Shown in pieces: positions 8,140 through 16,608 of a stretch of DNA of 64,000 nucleotides. Origin of the DNA: Amycolatopsis orientalis DSM 43388 (lineage in GTDB: Bacteria > Actinomycetota > Actinomycetes > Mycobacteriales > Pseudonocardiaceae); assembly GCF_000411975.1 (NCBI RefSeq), contig NZ_ASXG01000124.1:150296-214295 (forward strand). Direction: 5' to 3'. The number at the start of each line of letters is the position of its first letter. The stretch's first letter is position 1. The notes under the pieces are model-generated. The model did not search any database and was not told where the DNA came from. It worked only from the letters and a program-made list of their open reading frames with translations. Position numbers and translations under genes: made by a program.

Positions 8140-9567
8140 TCAAACGGCAGCGGGGATTTCCTCGACGCTCGGGTCCTCGGTCCGCTCCGGCGCGGTTTCC
8201 GCGCGGGGAAGCAGGCTGAGGGCCGCGAACACCACGGCGAGCACGGTCGGGAACAGCGTCAGCAGCTGGTGCTTCACGCCTTCGATGCCTTCGCCCAACG
8301 CGGACAGCCCCAGCTGTCCCGCCGCGAAGAACACCAGCAGGAACGCGACAATCCCGTACTCGCGCCGGTCCCGGCGGAACGCGCGCACCCCGGCCCAGCC
8401 GACGAGCACCCAAATCGGCACCAGCACGAACAGCCCGAGCGGCGCGACCAACGCGGCGAGCCCGGAGAACACCGGCACGCGGTACTCCTTGGACAGTCGC
8501 GGCTGGCCCGACAGTTCGCCGAAGCTGCCGAGGTTTTCCGGCCGCGCGGTGAGCGCGTCGACGCCGCCCTGCTGCAGGATTTCCGCCGTCCGGCCTGGGT
8601 GCGTCGCGTAGTAGTGCAGCACGTTGCGGCGGCTGATTTTGTCCCGGTACTGCGCGTAAACCGGGTCGTGCCAGGCCGCGTGCTCGCCCCACCAGCCGGT
8701 GCCGATGTACTGCTCGAACGATTCCGGCAGCCCGAGCGCGGCGAGGTCGGCCTTCGTGTCGTGCTTTCCGTCCACAATGGAATTGAAAATCGCGTGGTAC
8801 ATGTTGGCCTCGCGGTATTCCGCGTTGGCCGGGTCGCCCTGGGACTGAACCGCCAGGGTGCCCGCGCTCACGAGCGCGAGCACGGCGAGCGGCAGCGCCC
8901 AGCGTTTCCGCCCGCGCGCGCCGGACGGCCGGGTCAGCAGCAGCGCGAGCGCGAAAAGCGGGATGAGCAACAGGGTTTGCGATTTGGCGTTGATCCCGAC
9001 GAGCCCGCCGAGGACGGTCACCGCGGCCCCGGCCCAGCGCAGTTTTCCGGGGCGGTGCAGCAGGAACAGGCCGCCGCAGATCAGCAGAATGCCGAGGAAC
9101 GCCGCGCCTTCGCTGAGCACCGACGCGAAATAGCCGAAGAACGCCGAGTCGCCCATCACGAGCAGCAGCAACCCCGTGGCGATCAGCCGGTTGCGCCGGT
9201 TCAGGTCGAGGCCGAGCACGGTGACCGTGATCGCGCCGGCGACCAGCACGCAGGTGAGCGCGCCGAGCACCAGCAGGTTCAGCACCCCGGCCGCGCCGAA
9301 CAGCGTGCCGATCTTGCCCGCCGCCCAGTCCAGCCAGGCCTGGCTCGAGACGTACGCGGAATCGCACGGCGGCGCGGACCCGTAACTGAACCGCACGAAC
9401 CCTTCCGAGGGCCGGTCCAGCTGCCGCCCGCCGAGCTGGCACAGCAGCCGCCAGCCGTCGCCGTTGTCGGCCATGCCGACCGGACGCGGCACCAGGAAGC
9501 GGAGCAGCAACAGTCCGAGCGAAGCGACGAATACCCCGAGGCCGAAGCGGAGGTCCCTGGATCTCAC
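8140..9567 (-). CDS. Polytopic membrane protein, probable GT-C-type glycosyltransferase
   Basis: A 475-residue protein with about 10-11 predicted membrane segments. After the first segment comes the acidic motif MADNGDGWRLL, the position and type of motif used by lipid-linked sugar transferases of the GT-C fold; it resembles WsfD-like hexose transferases, but this rests on recall of the motif only. A long loop (about 215-300) rich in aromatic and charged residues would be extracytoplasmic. The tail is acidic. The GTG start at 9567 gives VRSRDLRFG before the first membrane helix. The gene is convergent with prfA (3-nt gap). Substrate unknown. Confidence 0.6.
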   Translation of the reverse strand: MRSRDLRFGLGVFVASLGLLLLRFLVPRPVGMADNGDGWRLLCQLGGRQLDRPSEGFVRFSYGSAPPCDSAYVSSQAWLDWAAGKIGTLFGAAGVLNLLVLGALTCVLVAGAITVTVLGLDLNRRNRLIATGLLLLVMGDSAFFGYFASVLSEGAAFLGILLICGGLFLLHRPGKLRWAGAAVTVLGGLVGINAKSQTLLLIPLFALALLLTRPSGARGRKRWALPLAVLALVSAGTLAVQSQGDPANAEYREANMYHAIFNSIVDGKHDTKADLAALGLPESFEQYIGTGWWGEHAAWHDPVYAQYRDKISRRNVLHYYATHPGRTAEILQQGGVDALTARPENLGSFGELSGQPRLSKEYRVPVFSGLAALVAPLGLFVLVPIWVLVGWAGVRAFRRDRREYGIVAFLLVFFAAGQLGLSALGEGIEGVKHQLLTLFPTVLAVVFAALSLLPRAETAPERTEDPSVEEIPAAV

Positions 9568-9618
9568 CGGGCGAGTCTAGAGGGGAGCACGGCACGGCCT
9601 TGGGGCACACGGCCTGGT

Positions 9619-9654
9619 GAGCGGCGATCGCGGCGCTGACCGGGATCGCCGCTC
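9619..9654. terminator. Inverted repeat between LLM gene and membrane-protein gene
   Basis: GAGCGGCGATC (9619-9629) and GATCGCCGCTC (9644-9654) are perfect 11-bp arms with a 14-nt spacer. It lies 8 nt beyond the minus-strand stop at 9663, so it is a likely transcript end; no T-tract is visible. Confidence 0.5.
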
Positions 9655-9662
9655 CCGAGACT

Positions 9663-10436
9663 TCACTCGGTCGCCGCCGCGAACGCGGTCATCCGCTTCT
9701 CGTAGCCCTCGTCCGCGCCGAAGTGCACCGCCACCGCGTCCGCGCCCGCTTCTCGATAAGCGCGGTAGGTCTCGGCGGCAGTCTTCTCGTCGAACTGCTG
9801 CCGGGCGATCCGCCGCACCCTGCGCTGCGGATCGAGCTGATCCAGCTTCGCGACCCGTTCCGCGAACGCCTCCGGAGAGAGACCCGCGCTGAGCCACTGG
9901 TCCCCGGCCCGCACCGCCCGGCGCAGCGCGACCGTCGAGTTCCCGCCGACCAGAATCGGAATCCGCCCCCTCGGTCGCGGCTCGAAATACCCGCCGGCCC
10001 GGCCCCGTCCGGTGGTGAACAGCTGGTCCAGCAGCGCAAGGGTGTCGTCCAGCATCGCGCCGCGGCGAGAGAAATCCGCGCCGAGCTCCGCGAACTCCGG
10101 CTCGTTCCAGCCCGCGCCGACGCCGAGGATCAGCCGGTGCCCGGACAGCCGGTCGATCGTCGCGGCCTGTTTGGCCAGCAGATGCGGTTCGCGCAGCGGC
10201 ACGATCACGACGGACGTGCCCAGCTGGACGCGTTCAGTCGCCGCGGCGAGGTAGGCGAGCGTCGCCAGCGGTTCGTACACGCCGCCGAAGACCTCGCCGA
10301 ACGGTTCCGGCGGCAGCACGTGGTCCGGCAGCCAGACGGATTCGTAGCCCAGCTCCTCGGCCAGCCGGGCGAGGTCGGCGAGACGGCGCGGGGTCAGGTC
10401 GGGCGTTTCGTTCGGCAGAACCACTTGGCGGCTCAT
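9663..10436 (-). CDS. LLM-class (F420-type) flavin-dependent oxidoreductase
   Basis: Luciferase-like TIM-barrel oxidoreductase of 257 residues; in actinomycetes this class usually uses coenzyme F420. Diagnostic parts are LARLAEELGYESVWLPDHVL near the start, TSVVIVPLREPHLLAKQAATIDRLS, and GHRLILGVGAGWNEPEF. The ATG at 10436 overlaps the stop of the upstream hydrolase gene (ATGA at 10433-10436), so the two form one operon. Cofactor choice and substrate are inferred from the class only. Confidence 0.85.
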   Translation of the reverse strand: MSRQVVLPNETPDLTPRRLADLARLAEELGYESVWLPDHVLPPEPFGEVFGGVYEPLATLAYLAAATERVQLGTSVVIVPLREPHLLAKQAATIDRLSGHRLILGVGAGWNEPEFAELGADFSRRGAMLDDTLALLDQLFTTGRGRAGGYFEPRPRGRIPILVGGNSTVALRRAVRAGDQWLSAGLSPEAFAERVAKLDQLDPQRRVRRIARQQFDEKTAAETYRAYREAGADAVAVHFGADEGYEKRMTAFAAATE

Positions 10437-11170
10437 CGCAGCCCCTTCCGGATCGCGGTGAGCCAGGCTTCCGGCGCTTCGTCGGCGATGCCGTGCCCGG
10501 ACGCGATCTCGACCAGCTCCGCGCCGGGAATGCGATCGGCCAGCTCGCGCGAATGCCGCGGCGGCACGAGGGAGTCCAGCGTCGTGGCGATCACCAGTGT
10601 CGGAACCGCGATCGACGCCAGTTCGGCCCGGGTGTCGACGGAGCGGACCAGCTCGACCTGCTTCGCCGTGCCCTCGGGTACCGACTCGGCCAGCCCGGCG
10701 GCCGCGTCGGCGAGCTGGTCCGGCGCGAGCGCGGCGAGAAACGGCTCGCTGGCGGCGACCAGCAGCAGGTACTTGGCGAGCAGCGTACGGTCGCCCTCCA
10801 GCAGGTGCGCCCACAGGTCCAGCGCCAGTTCCGTCCGCGCGTCCGGCCGGGCGAGACCGGCGGTGAGAATGAGCCCGGTCACGCGGTCCGGATGGCGGGT
10901 GGCCGCGCGGACCGCGACGGCCGTGCCGAGCGAGTAGCCGAGCACGGTGAATTTCTCGACCCCGGCGTCGACGGCGGTCGCGACCAGTCCGTCGGCGAGT
11001 TCGTCGAGCGTGCCGCCCTCGGCCGGGTAGTCGGCCCCGACCACGGTGTGCGTGCGGGAGAGGTCGTCCAGAAGCGGGCCGAAGTTGGCCGTCACGCCGC
11101 CGCCCGCGCCGTGCGCGAGCAGCAGGCCGGGGCCCTGCCCGAGGACCAGGGGAGCGAAATGTTCTGTCAT
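10433..11170 (-). CDS. Alpha/beta hydrolase
   Basis: A 245-residue single-domain hydrolase. The oxyanion motif LLAHGAGGG is near residues 15-24, the nucleophile elbow VLGYSLGTAVAV (GxSxG) near 95-105, an acid lies in VIATTLDSLVPP, and the final His is in IASGHGIADEAPEAW. The ATG at 11170 is chosen because upstream in-frame sequence is not protein-like and runs into the divergent merR promoter region. It is translationally coupled to the LLM oxidoreductase and divergent from the MerR regulator, which may control both. Substrate unknown. Confidence 0.82.
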   Translation of the reverse strand: MTEHFAPLVLGQGPGLLLAHGAGGGVTANFGPLLDDLSRTHTVVGADYPAEGGTLDELADGLVATAVDAGVEKFTVLGYSLGTAVAVRAATRHPDRVTGLILTAGLARPDARTELALDLWAHLLEGDRTLLAKYLLLVAASEPFLAALAPDQLADAAAGLAESVPEGTAKQVELVRSVDTRAELASIAVPTLVIATTLDSLVPPRHSRELADRIPGAELVEIASGHGIADEAPEAWLTAIRKGLR

Positions 11171-11187
11171 GGGCGCGACGTTAAGGA

Positions 11188-11203
11188 TTGACACCAGTGT
11201 GAA
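11188..11203. promoter_or_regulatory. Candidate MerR operator in the divergent region
   Basis: TTGACACCAGTGTGAA is an imperfect palindrome (12 of 16 positions symmetric) in the 56-bp gap between the hydrolase and merR. MerR-type proteins bind such dyads within promoters. A matching 19-bp-spaced promoter could not be assigned with confidence. Confidence 0.45.
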
Positions 11204-11226
11204 GGCCAGAAGCAGGGGAAAATCGG

Positions 11227-11571
11227 ATGCTGATCGGCGAACTCGCGCAGCGCACCGGCGTCGCGCCACGGCTGCTGCGGTACTACGGCGAGCAGGGGCT
11301 GCTGACCTCGACGCGCAATTCGAGCGGGTACCGGGTGTACGACGAGGAGGCCGTCGTCCGGGTGGCGCAGATCCGGAAACTGCTGGCCGCGGGCCTGACC
11401 ACGGAGATGATCGCCGGGATGCTGGACTGTGCGAGCGGACCCGCCGCACACCTCGACCTGTGCCCGGACCTGGTGCGCCGGCTGCGCGGGGAACTGGCCG
11501 AGGTGGAGCGCCGGATCGGGGATCTCGCTCAGCGGCGCGAAGTCCTGTCCGGGTATCTCGGCCAGGCGTGA
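11227..11571 (+). CDS. MerR-family transcriptional regulator
   Basis: A 114-residue regulator: winged helix-turn-helix at about 1-70 (MLIGELAQRTGVAPRLLRYY, then SSGYRVYDEEAV), followed by a dimerising coiled coil (LRRRLRGELAEVERRIGDLAQRREVL). Two cysteines (C in MLDCASG and LDLCPD) lie in the linker/effector part; no full metal site is evident. It is divergent from the hydrolase-oxidoreductase operon, its likely target. Confidence 0.85.
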   Translation: MLIGELAQRTGVAPRLLRYYGEQGLLTSTRNSSGYRVYDEEAVVRVAQIRKLLAAGLTTEMIAGMLDCASGPAAHLDLCPDLVRRLRGELAEVERRIGDLAQRREVLSGYLGQA

Positions 11572-11646
11572 CCCCCGCGCGGCCGGGGGTCGATACGCTG
11601 GGCAGCACCCCCGCCGGGGGGAGTTTCGACGAGTGAAGGACGACCA

Positions 11647-12513
11647 GTGAATCGGCAGCCGCTGCGCCTGGCCATCATGGAGGCCACCCGGATCCTCACC
11701 GAGGCGGGCGTGGAATCGCCGCGGTCGGACGCGGATCTCATCGCCGCGCACGTGCTCGGCGTCGACCGGGGCAGGCTGCCGATGGTGCCGCTGGTCGACC
11801 CGCCGGTGATCGAGGCGATCGGCCAGCTGGTCGCCCAGCGCGCGAAGCGGATCCCGCTGCAGTACCTGACCGGCTGGGCCGCCCTCGGCAACATCACGGT
11901 CAACGTCGGCGCCGGCGTGTTCGTCCCGCGGCCGGAGACCGAACTGCTGCTGGAATGGGGCGTGAAATTCCTGCAGGGCCGCGAATACCCGGTGGTGGTG
12001 GACCTGTGCACCGGCTCCGGCGCGCTCGCGCTGGCGGTGGCGCACGAGCGCCCGGACGCGGTGGTCTACGCGGTCGACGTCGACCCGCAGGCGCTCGCCT
12101 GGGCCCGGCACAACGCCGACGTGCACAGCGCGGCGGGGAACACCCCGATCCGGCTCTATTCCGGGGACATCGCCGACCCGACGATGTTCGCCGAACTCGA
12201 CGGTCTCGTCGACCTGGTGCTGTGCAACCCGCCGTACGTGCCGGAGGGCACGCCGGTCCCGCCGGAAGTCGGCGAACACGACCCGGCGCGCGCGGTCTTC
12301 GCGGAGGAAAGCGGCTTGGCAGTGATCCGGCACGCCATCGCGGCCGGCGCGCGGCTGCTGCGCCCAGGCGGCGGACTGGCGATCGAACACGACGACACGC
12401 ACGGCTCGGCGGTCCCCGCGCTGGTCCGCGCCCGGCGGGTGCTGACCGGGGTGGAGGACCACCCGGACTACAGCGGCCGAGCCCGGTTCGTGACCGCCCG
12501 TCGGCTGGGCTGA
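11647..12513 (+). CDS. prmC: Release factor glutamine N5-methyltransferase
   Basis: Methylates the Gln of the GGQ motif of release factors. The protein is 288 residues: an N-terminal helical domain (ATRILTEAGVESPRSDADLIAAHVL), the substrate motif VPRPETELL, the SAM-binding VVVDLCTGSGALALAVA, and the catalytic LCNPPYVPEG. The GTG start follows GAAGGACGACC. A TACGCT -10-like element at 11594-11599 suggests its own promoter. It is separated from prfA by four unrelated genes. Confidence 0.95.
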   Translation: MNRQPLRLAIMEATRILTEAGVESPRSDADLIAAHVLGVDRGRLPMVPLVDPPVIEAIGQLVAQRAKRIPLQYLTGWAALGNITVNVGAGVFVPRPETELLLEWGVKFLQGREYPVVVDLCTGSGALALAVAHERPDAVVYAVDVDPQALAWARHNADVHSAAGNTPIRLYSGDIADPTMFAELDGLVDLVLCNPPYVPEGTPVPPEVGEHDPARAVFAEESGLAVIRHAIAAGARLLRPGGGLAIEHDDTHGSAVPALVRARRVLTGVEDHPDYSGRARFVTARRLG

Positions 12514-12543
12514 TCTCGCGCTGCTCTCCCTGCCTTGTGGAGG

Positions 12544-12660
12544 GTCGTGAAGGGCTCCTTGGGGGAATTCAGGTCCGTGAAGGGGCCCCTCACGGCTGGC
12601 TGGTTGGTCGTGGGGGAACCCTGAAGGAATCAGCCGCGGTGAAGGTGGCCCTCACGGAAC
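12544..12660. repeat. Cluster of degenerate GTGAAGG palindromic repeats
   Basis: The 312-nt gap after prmC holds no supported gene. It carries three related units: GTGAAGGGCTCCTTGGGG near 12547, a compact palindrome CCGTGAAGGGGCCCCTCACGG at 12575-12595, and GGTGAAGGTGGCCCTCACGG at about 12638-12657, followed by a run of nine C. The first unit nearly matches the left arm of the perfect palindrome at 42983-43039, so this is a dispersed family. It may serve as a transcript end for prmC. Confidence 0.7.
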
Positions 12661-12825
12661 CCCCCCCCGCGCCGCGCTAGCACTGCGCCATTCGCACCTT
12701 TTCCTTCCTCCTGCCCGACTTTCGTCGTGCGGCAGCGGGGTGGATTTCGTTCGCTCGCCTAACGATCACCGTTAGCGTCGGGCCTCGGGACCGCCGGGCG
12801 GACCGGCGGACTGTGAGGAGCGAGG

Positions 12826-15033
12826 ATGAGATCCCCCTTACCCCGCCGGAATCACCGCACCCGGGCCACCCATGTCCAGACCACCCGCACCGAAGCCGCC
12901 AGCACCAAAGCCGCCAGCACCCGGACCGCCCACACTCGGATCGCCCACACTCGGATCGCCCACACGCGGATCGCCCACACCGGGGCCGCCCACACTCGGA
13001 TCACTCGCGCCGGGAACACCAGCATCAGGACCACCCGCACCCGGATCGCCCGCGCCAGAACCACCCGCGCCAGACTCGCTGTCGTCGTGGCGATGGCGGC
13101 GCTGGGGCCCGCGTTGCTCTCCGGGACCGCCGCGGCCGATCCGGTCACCCCGGGCTGGCCCGCGCCGCTGGACGCCGCGCGCTGGGCCGACCAGGCGAGC
13201 ATGACCTGGCACGACTACCGCGCCGTGCCCGGGACCAACTGGGCCGATCCGTCGTTGAAGCCGACCGTGCGCAAGTTCAAGGGCGCCGTCGTGCTGGCCG
13301 ACTACCCGGACGAGGATTTCGTCGTCACCAAGCCGGCGCGTTCGACCGTCTTCGGCAATCCGTCGCCGTCGGCGAGCAATCTGCCGCGGGAGAAAGTCGC
13401 GCGGCACTACCAGGAATTCCTCAACGAACCCGGAACCCTGAACCACGGCCACACCATCAACGAGTACTGGATGGAAGACTCCGGCGGCCGGTTCGGCGTC
13501 GACCTCACCGCGTTCGGGCCCTACCGGATGCCGGGCAAATCCTTCGAGTACGGCATGGAAATGCAACCGCAGGACTGCCCCGCGAACGCCGACTGCACGC
13601 GGGACCTGCGCAAGGACGCGGGCGACGCGTGGCGCGCCGACGTCGGCCCGGCGGCCGGCCAGTTCGACTTCGTCTTCTTCCTTTCCGCGGGCCAGGACGA
13701 AAGCTCGACGTGGCAGGAATTCGGCGAAATGAAATTCGGCTCGAAGGAGAACGTGCCCGCCGAATTCGGCCCGCCGGGCAGCAAACCGGGCGAGAGGAAC
13801 TGGGCGCACACCCGCTACGTGCCGTGGACGTCGTGGGCCTCGGCGGCGAGCATCTGGCCCAACGCGGCCAACGGCTCCTCGACCCAGGCGGAAAGCTCCG
13901 GCCAGGCCGTGTTCGCGCACGAGTTCAGCCACATCCTCGGCATCGGCGACAACTACAACAACCCGTTCGGCAATCCGCCGCGGCGGTCCTACACCGGGCC
14001 GTGGGAAATGTTGTCGCGCGGCAGTTTCAACGGTCCCGGCGGCCCGCACACGCGGTGGCAGATCCCGGCCACCGAAGGCGGTTCGATGGGCGCGCACCAC
14101 ATGCTGCGCAACAAACTCAAGCTCGGCATCGTCGATCCGAAGTCCGTGCTGAACCTCGACCGCGACCAACTCGCCACGACCGGTCCCGTCACCGCCCGCG
14201 TGACCGCGCGGGAAGCGGTGCCGGAGCAAGGCGCGTACGCGGGCATCACGATCGCGCTCACCGGCGGTGACCGATCACCCCAGTGCGATCCGGCGAAGGA
14301 CCCGAAGTGCGACGGCGGCGGGTACGACCACTACAGCGTCGAGGTCGTCGACCGGATGGGGTCGGACTCGTTCGCGCCGGATTCCGGTGTCCTGCTTGCC
14401 AAGACCAAAAACCGCGACGCCGCGCCGTTCGAATGGATCGTGGACGCGAACCCGCAGGACATCGGCCTCACCGACTACGTCCGCCCGGACGGCACGCCGG
14501 TCAAGATCACCGTCGGCGACTACCGGCAGCTCAACGACGCCACGTTCAAGGCGGGCACCGGAGCTTCCAGCGGTTACGAGTACACCGACGAGGCCAACCG
14601 CTTGCGGTTCCTCGTCACCGACCTCGACCGGGACAGCCGCGGCGTGCTGTCGTACACGATCACCGTCGCGTCGCTGGACGGTGCCGGACCGCAAGCGCGC
14701 GGCGCGTGGTTGTGGCCCGCACTGCCCGCGTTCGCCCAAAGCGGCCTCGCCACCTGCGATTTCCGCCTCGCCAACCCGGGTTCGGCCCGCGGCGCGACAG
14801 CCCCGTATGACCAGGACACCTACCGGCTGACCGCGTCCACCGACACCCGCGGCTGGGAAGTCCGCCTTCCGAACGCGTTGGCCACCGCGAAATTCGGCGG
14901 TTCGGCGCACGTCCAGGCGTACGCGAAACGCTCGGCAGGCGCACCGCACACCGCTCGCGTGCGGCTGACCGCGACGTCGATCGCTGACCCGACGAAGACC
15001 ACGACGACCGCCTGTACCGCGATCGGGTTCTGA
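12826..15033 (+). CDS. Secreted zinc metalloprotease (M6/immune-inhibitor-A-like) with repetitive N-terminus
   Basis: A 735-residue protein. The zinc motif HEFSH at about 365-369 continues as HILGIGDNYNNPFG, as in metzincin/M6-like peptidases; a conserved block (HGHTINEYWMEDSGGRFGVD) precedes it. A signal peptide core (LAVVVAMAALGPALLSG, then AAADP) sits at about residues 83-106, after an unusual Arg/Thr/His-rich leader encoded by fifteen 15-bp repeats. The ATG at 12826 follows GAGGAGCGAGG. A later start (GTG 13087 or ATG 13093) would remove the positively charged region, so the upstream start is kept, with doubt. The C-terminal 250 residues probably form beta-sandwich domains. Confidence 0.78.
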   Translation: MRSPLPRRNHRTRATHVQTTRTEAASTKAASTRTAHTRIAHTRIAHTRIAHTGAAHTRITRAGNTSIRTTRTRIARARTTRARLAVVVAMAALGPALLSGTAAADPVTPGWPAPLDAARWADQASMTWHDYRAVPGTNWADPSLKPTVRKFKGAVVLADYPDEDFVVTKPARSTVFGNPSPSASNLPREKVARHYQEFLNEPGTLNHGHTINEYWMEDSGGRFGVDLTAFGPYRMPGKSFEYGMEMQPQDCPANADCTRDLRKDAGDAWRADVGPAAGQFDFVFFLSAGQDESSTWQEFGEMKFGSKENVPAEFGPPGSKPGERNWAHTRYVPWTSWASAASIWPNAANGSSTQAESSGQAVFAHEFSHILGIGDNYNNPFGNPPRRSYTGPWEMLSRGSFNGPGGPHTRWQIPATEGGSMGAHHMLRNKLKLGIVDPKSVLNLDRDQLATTGPVTARVTAREAVPEQGAYAGITIALTGGDRSPQCDPAKDPKCDGGGYDHYSVEVVDRMGSDSFAPDSGVLLAKTKNRDAAPFEWIVDANPQDIGLTDYVRPDGTPVKITVGDYRQLNDATFKAGTGASSGYEYTDEANRLRFLVTDLDRDSRGVLSYTITVASLDGAGPQARGAWLWPALPAFAQSGLATCDFRLANPGSARGATAPYDQDTYRLTASTDTRGWEVRLPNALATAKFGGSAHVQAYAKRSAGAPHTARVRLTATSIADPTKTTTTACTAIGF
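12851..13075 (+). repeat. 15-bp tandem repeat array (15 units) in the protease 5' end
   Basis: Consecutive 15-bp units with consensus near CCGCCCACACTCGGA; the central units (12926-13000) are almost identical and the edges decay. Since 15 is a multiple of three, expansion keeps the frame and encodes a pentapeptide of the AHTRI type. All three forward frames are open through the array. Confidence 0.9.
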
Positions 15034-15040
15034 AACCGGG

Positions 15041-15079
15041 AAAGGCGCCGTCCGTCCCGAACGGCGGATGGCGCCTTTT
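15041..15079 (+). terminator. Rho-independent terminator after the metalloprotease gene
   Basis: AAAGGCGCCGTCCG (15041-15054) pairs with CGGATGGCGCC (15065-15075) with one mismatch and is followed by TTTT. It lies 7 nt after the stop. Confidence 0.85.
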
Positions 15080-15147
15080 GACTGGGTTGCCCGCTATCGA
15101 GCCAGCCCCTACCTTGAGGCGGCCGACGATCAGACTCTGGGGGAGTC

Positions 15148-16344
15148 ATGGACTTGCGTCATCGGATCACCGCCGGTTGCGGCGCGGCGCTCATCGCCGC
15201 CAGCGCATTCACCGCGAGCGCGACCAGCGCGTCCGCCGCGGCCGGCCCGACCACCCTCCCGGCCAGCGAGTACACGCTGACCTCGGACTACCACAAGTAC
15301 GACGCGATTTACTCCGGTCTTTCCTCGAAGCTGCACGCCGTGCCGGTGCACACCGTCATGGAGAACGCGAACCACGACCGCAAACCGCTGCCGTCCAGCT
15401 TCCAACCGGCTGGGCTCACCGGCGGTTTCCGGTTCGACGACGGCGACAACGACGACTGCACCAGCTACCCGCAGGGCATCACCACCAGCCGCGACGCAGT
15501 CGGCGGCGACAACGGCGGGAACTACGACGGGCACCAGCTCGTCGCGGTCAGCTGGTACACCCGCGACGCCTGCGGCGGCAAACAGGTCCGCAGCCGGATC
15601 ACGCTCGCCGACTGGGACGCGACGTACCCGAACAAGTACCGCAAAATCCTGCTCGTCGAACCGACCGGCACGAGCGCTTCGCCGAACTACCGGGACATCC
15701 CGATCCACGCCGGCGGCGTCTCGTGGTACGGCGACTACCTGTACGTCGCCGACACCGGCGGCGGCATGCGGGTCTTCGACCTGCGCAAGATCCTCGAGGT
15801 CAACTCCGGCGGCACCGCCGACCAGATCGGCCGTTCCGGAGGCCAGTACTACGCGCACAACTACCGCTATGTCCTTCCGCAGGTCGGCACGATCGCCGCG
15901 CACACGACGTCCGGGACGAACCTGGCCTGGTCGAGCATCTCGCTGGACCGGGTGAGCAAGTCGATCGTGATGACCGAGTACACCTGCAAGGCCGACTGCA
16001 CCGACTACCCGAACCGCGCGCCGCGCGCGGTGCGCTTCCCGTTCGCGTCGGGAGCGACGACGTTCGCCGCCTCCACGACGGCGAGCCAGGCGCTGAAACT
16101 GCCTTGGTACAACCTCAACGGCGTCGCCTCGCACAACGGCCGCTGGTGGTTCAACTCCTCGGCGCAGAAACAGCTCTACTACTGGACCCCGGCCGCGGGC
16201 CCGGCCACGCACGCCTGGGTGAGCAGCGGGGAGAGCATCTCGTACTGGGAGGACCCGAAGGACGCGGATCTGCTGTGGTCCCTGCAGGAGGGGAAGGGGA
16301 ACCGGAACGTGTTCGCGGTGAAGCAGGCCAGCTACGGCAGCTGA
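15148..16344 (+). CDS. Secreted protein of unknown function, possibly beta-propeller-like
   Basis: A 398-residue protein with a signal peptide (MDLRHRIT, hydrophobic core, ASA cleavage region near 30). The mature part contains blocks such as HAGGVSWYGDYLYVADTGGGMRVFDLRKIL, here abbreviated to VSWYGDYLYVADTGGG, which look like blades of a beta-propeller, and several conserved Trp/Tyr residues. Paired cysteines (DDCTSY/RDACGG and CKADC) could form disulfides. It has its own GGGGAG ribosome site and lies after the protease terminator. Function not assigned. Confidence 0.75.
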   Translation: MDLRHRITAGCGAALIAASAFTASATSASAAAGPTTLPASEYTLTSDYHKYDAIYSGLSSKLHAVPVHTVMENANHDRKPLPSSFQPAGLTGGFRFDDGDNDDCTSYPQGITTSRDAVGGDNGGNYDGHQLVAVSWYTRDACGGKQVRSRITLADWDATYPNKYRKILLVEPTGTSASPNYRDIPIHAGGVSWYGDYLYVADTGGGMRVFDLRKILEVNSGGTADQIGRSGGQYYAHNYRYVLPQVGTIAAHTTSGTNLAWSSISLDRVSKSIVMTEYTCKADCTDYPNRAPRAVRFPFASGATTFAASTTASQALKLPWYNLNGVASHNGRWWFNSSAQKQLYYWTPAAGPATHAWVSSGESISYWEDPKDADLLWSLQEGKGNRNVFAVKQASYGS

Positions 16345-16452
16345 GTCGCCGCCGGGCTGCGCCAGTGCACCGCATCGCCTGCCGCACGGCGCGGCGGCGA
16401 ACCCGCTCAACGCGGCGCTGCTGACCCCGCCATTCGGGACAACCACGCACCG

Positions 16453-16493
16453 AATGCCGCATTGGGCGCATCTCACGCACCCAATGCGGCATT
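16453..16493. repeat. Inverted repeat of the GAATGCCGCATTGGG type
   Basis: AATGCCGCATTGGG (16453-16466) and CCCAATGCGGCATT (16480-16493) are perfect 14-bp arms over a 13-nt spacer. Each arm contains a short internal palindrome AATGCsGCATT. It lies between two same-direction genes in a 264-nt gap with no gene and may be a transcript end or a dispersed repeat. Confidence 0.65.
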
Positions 16494-16596
16494 GGGGCAG
16501 GCCGCCGAGCCAGCCAGCCGGTCATGGGTCGGTCAGCGCCCCTAGCCGGCGAAAGAACCCGCCTCGGGGCGCTCCGAGAGAGTCCGCGCCGGGGGA

Positions 16597-16602
16597 TAGG
16601 CT
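16597..16602 (+). promoter_or_regulatory. -10 element giving a leaderless transcript
   Basis: TAGGCT lies 6 nt before the ATG at 16609, the spacing expected when transcription begins at the start codon; no Shine-Dalgarno sequence is present. Confidence 0.5.
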
Positions 16603-16608
16603 GCTGCC

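Noticed and set aside
12872..13204. Pro-rich frame (PPAPKPPAPK, PPTLGSP repeats) in the protease 5' end
   Set aside because: It looks like a natural Pro-rich linker, but it leads to no conserved domain and ends early; it is the +1 reading of the 15-bp repeat.
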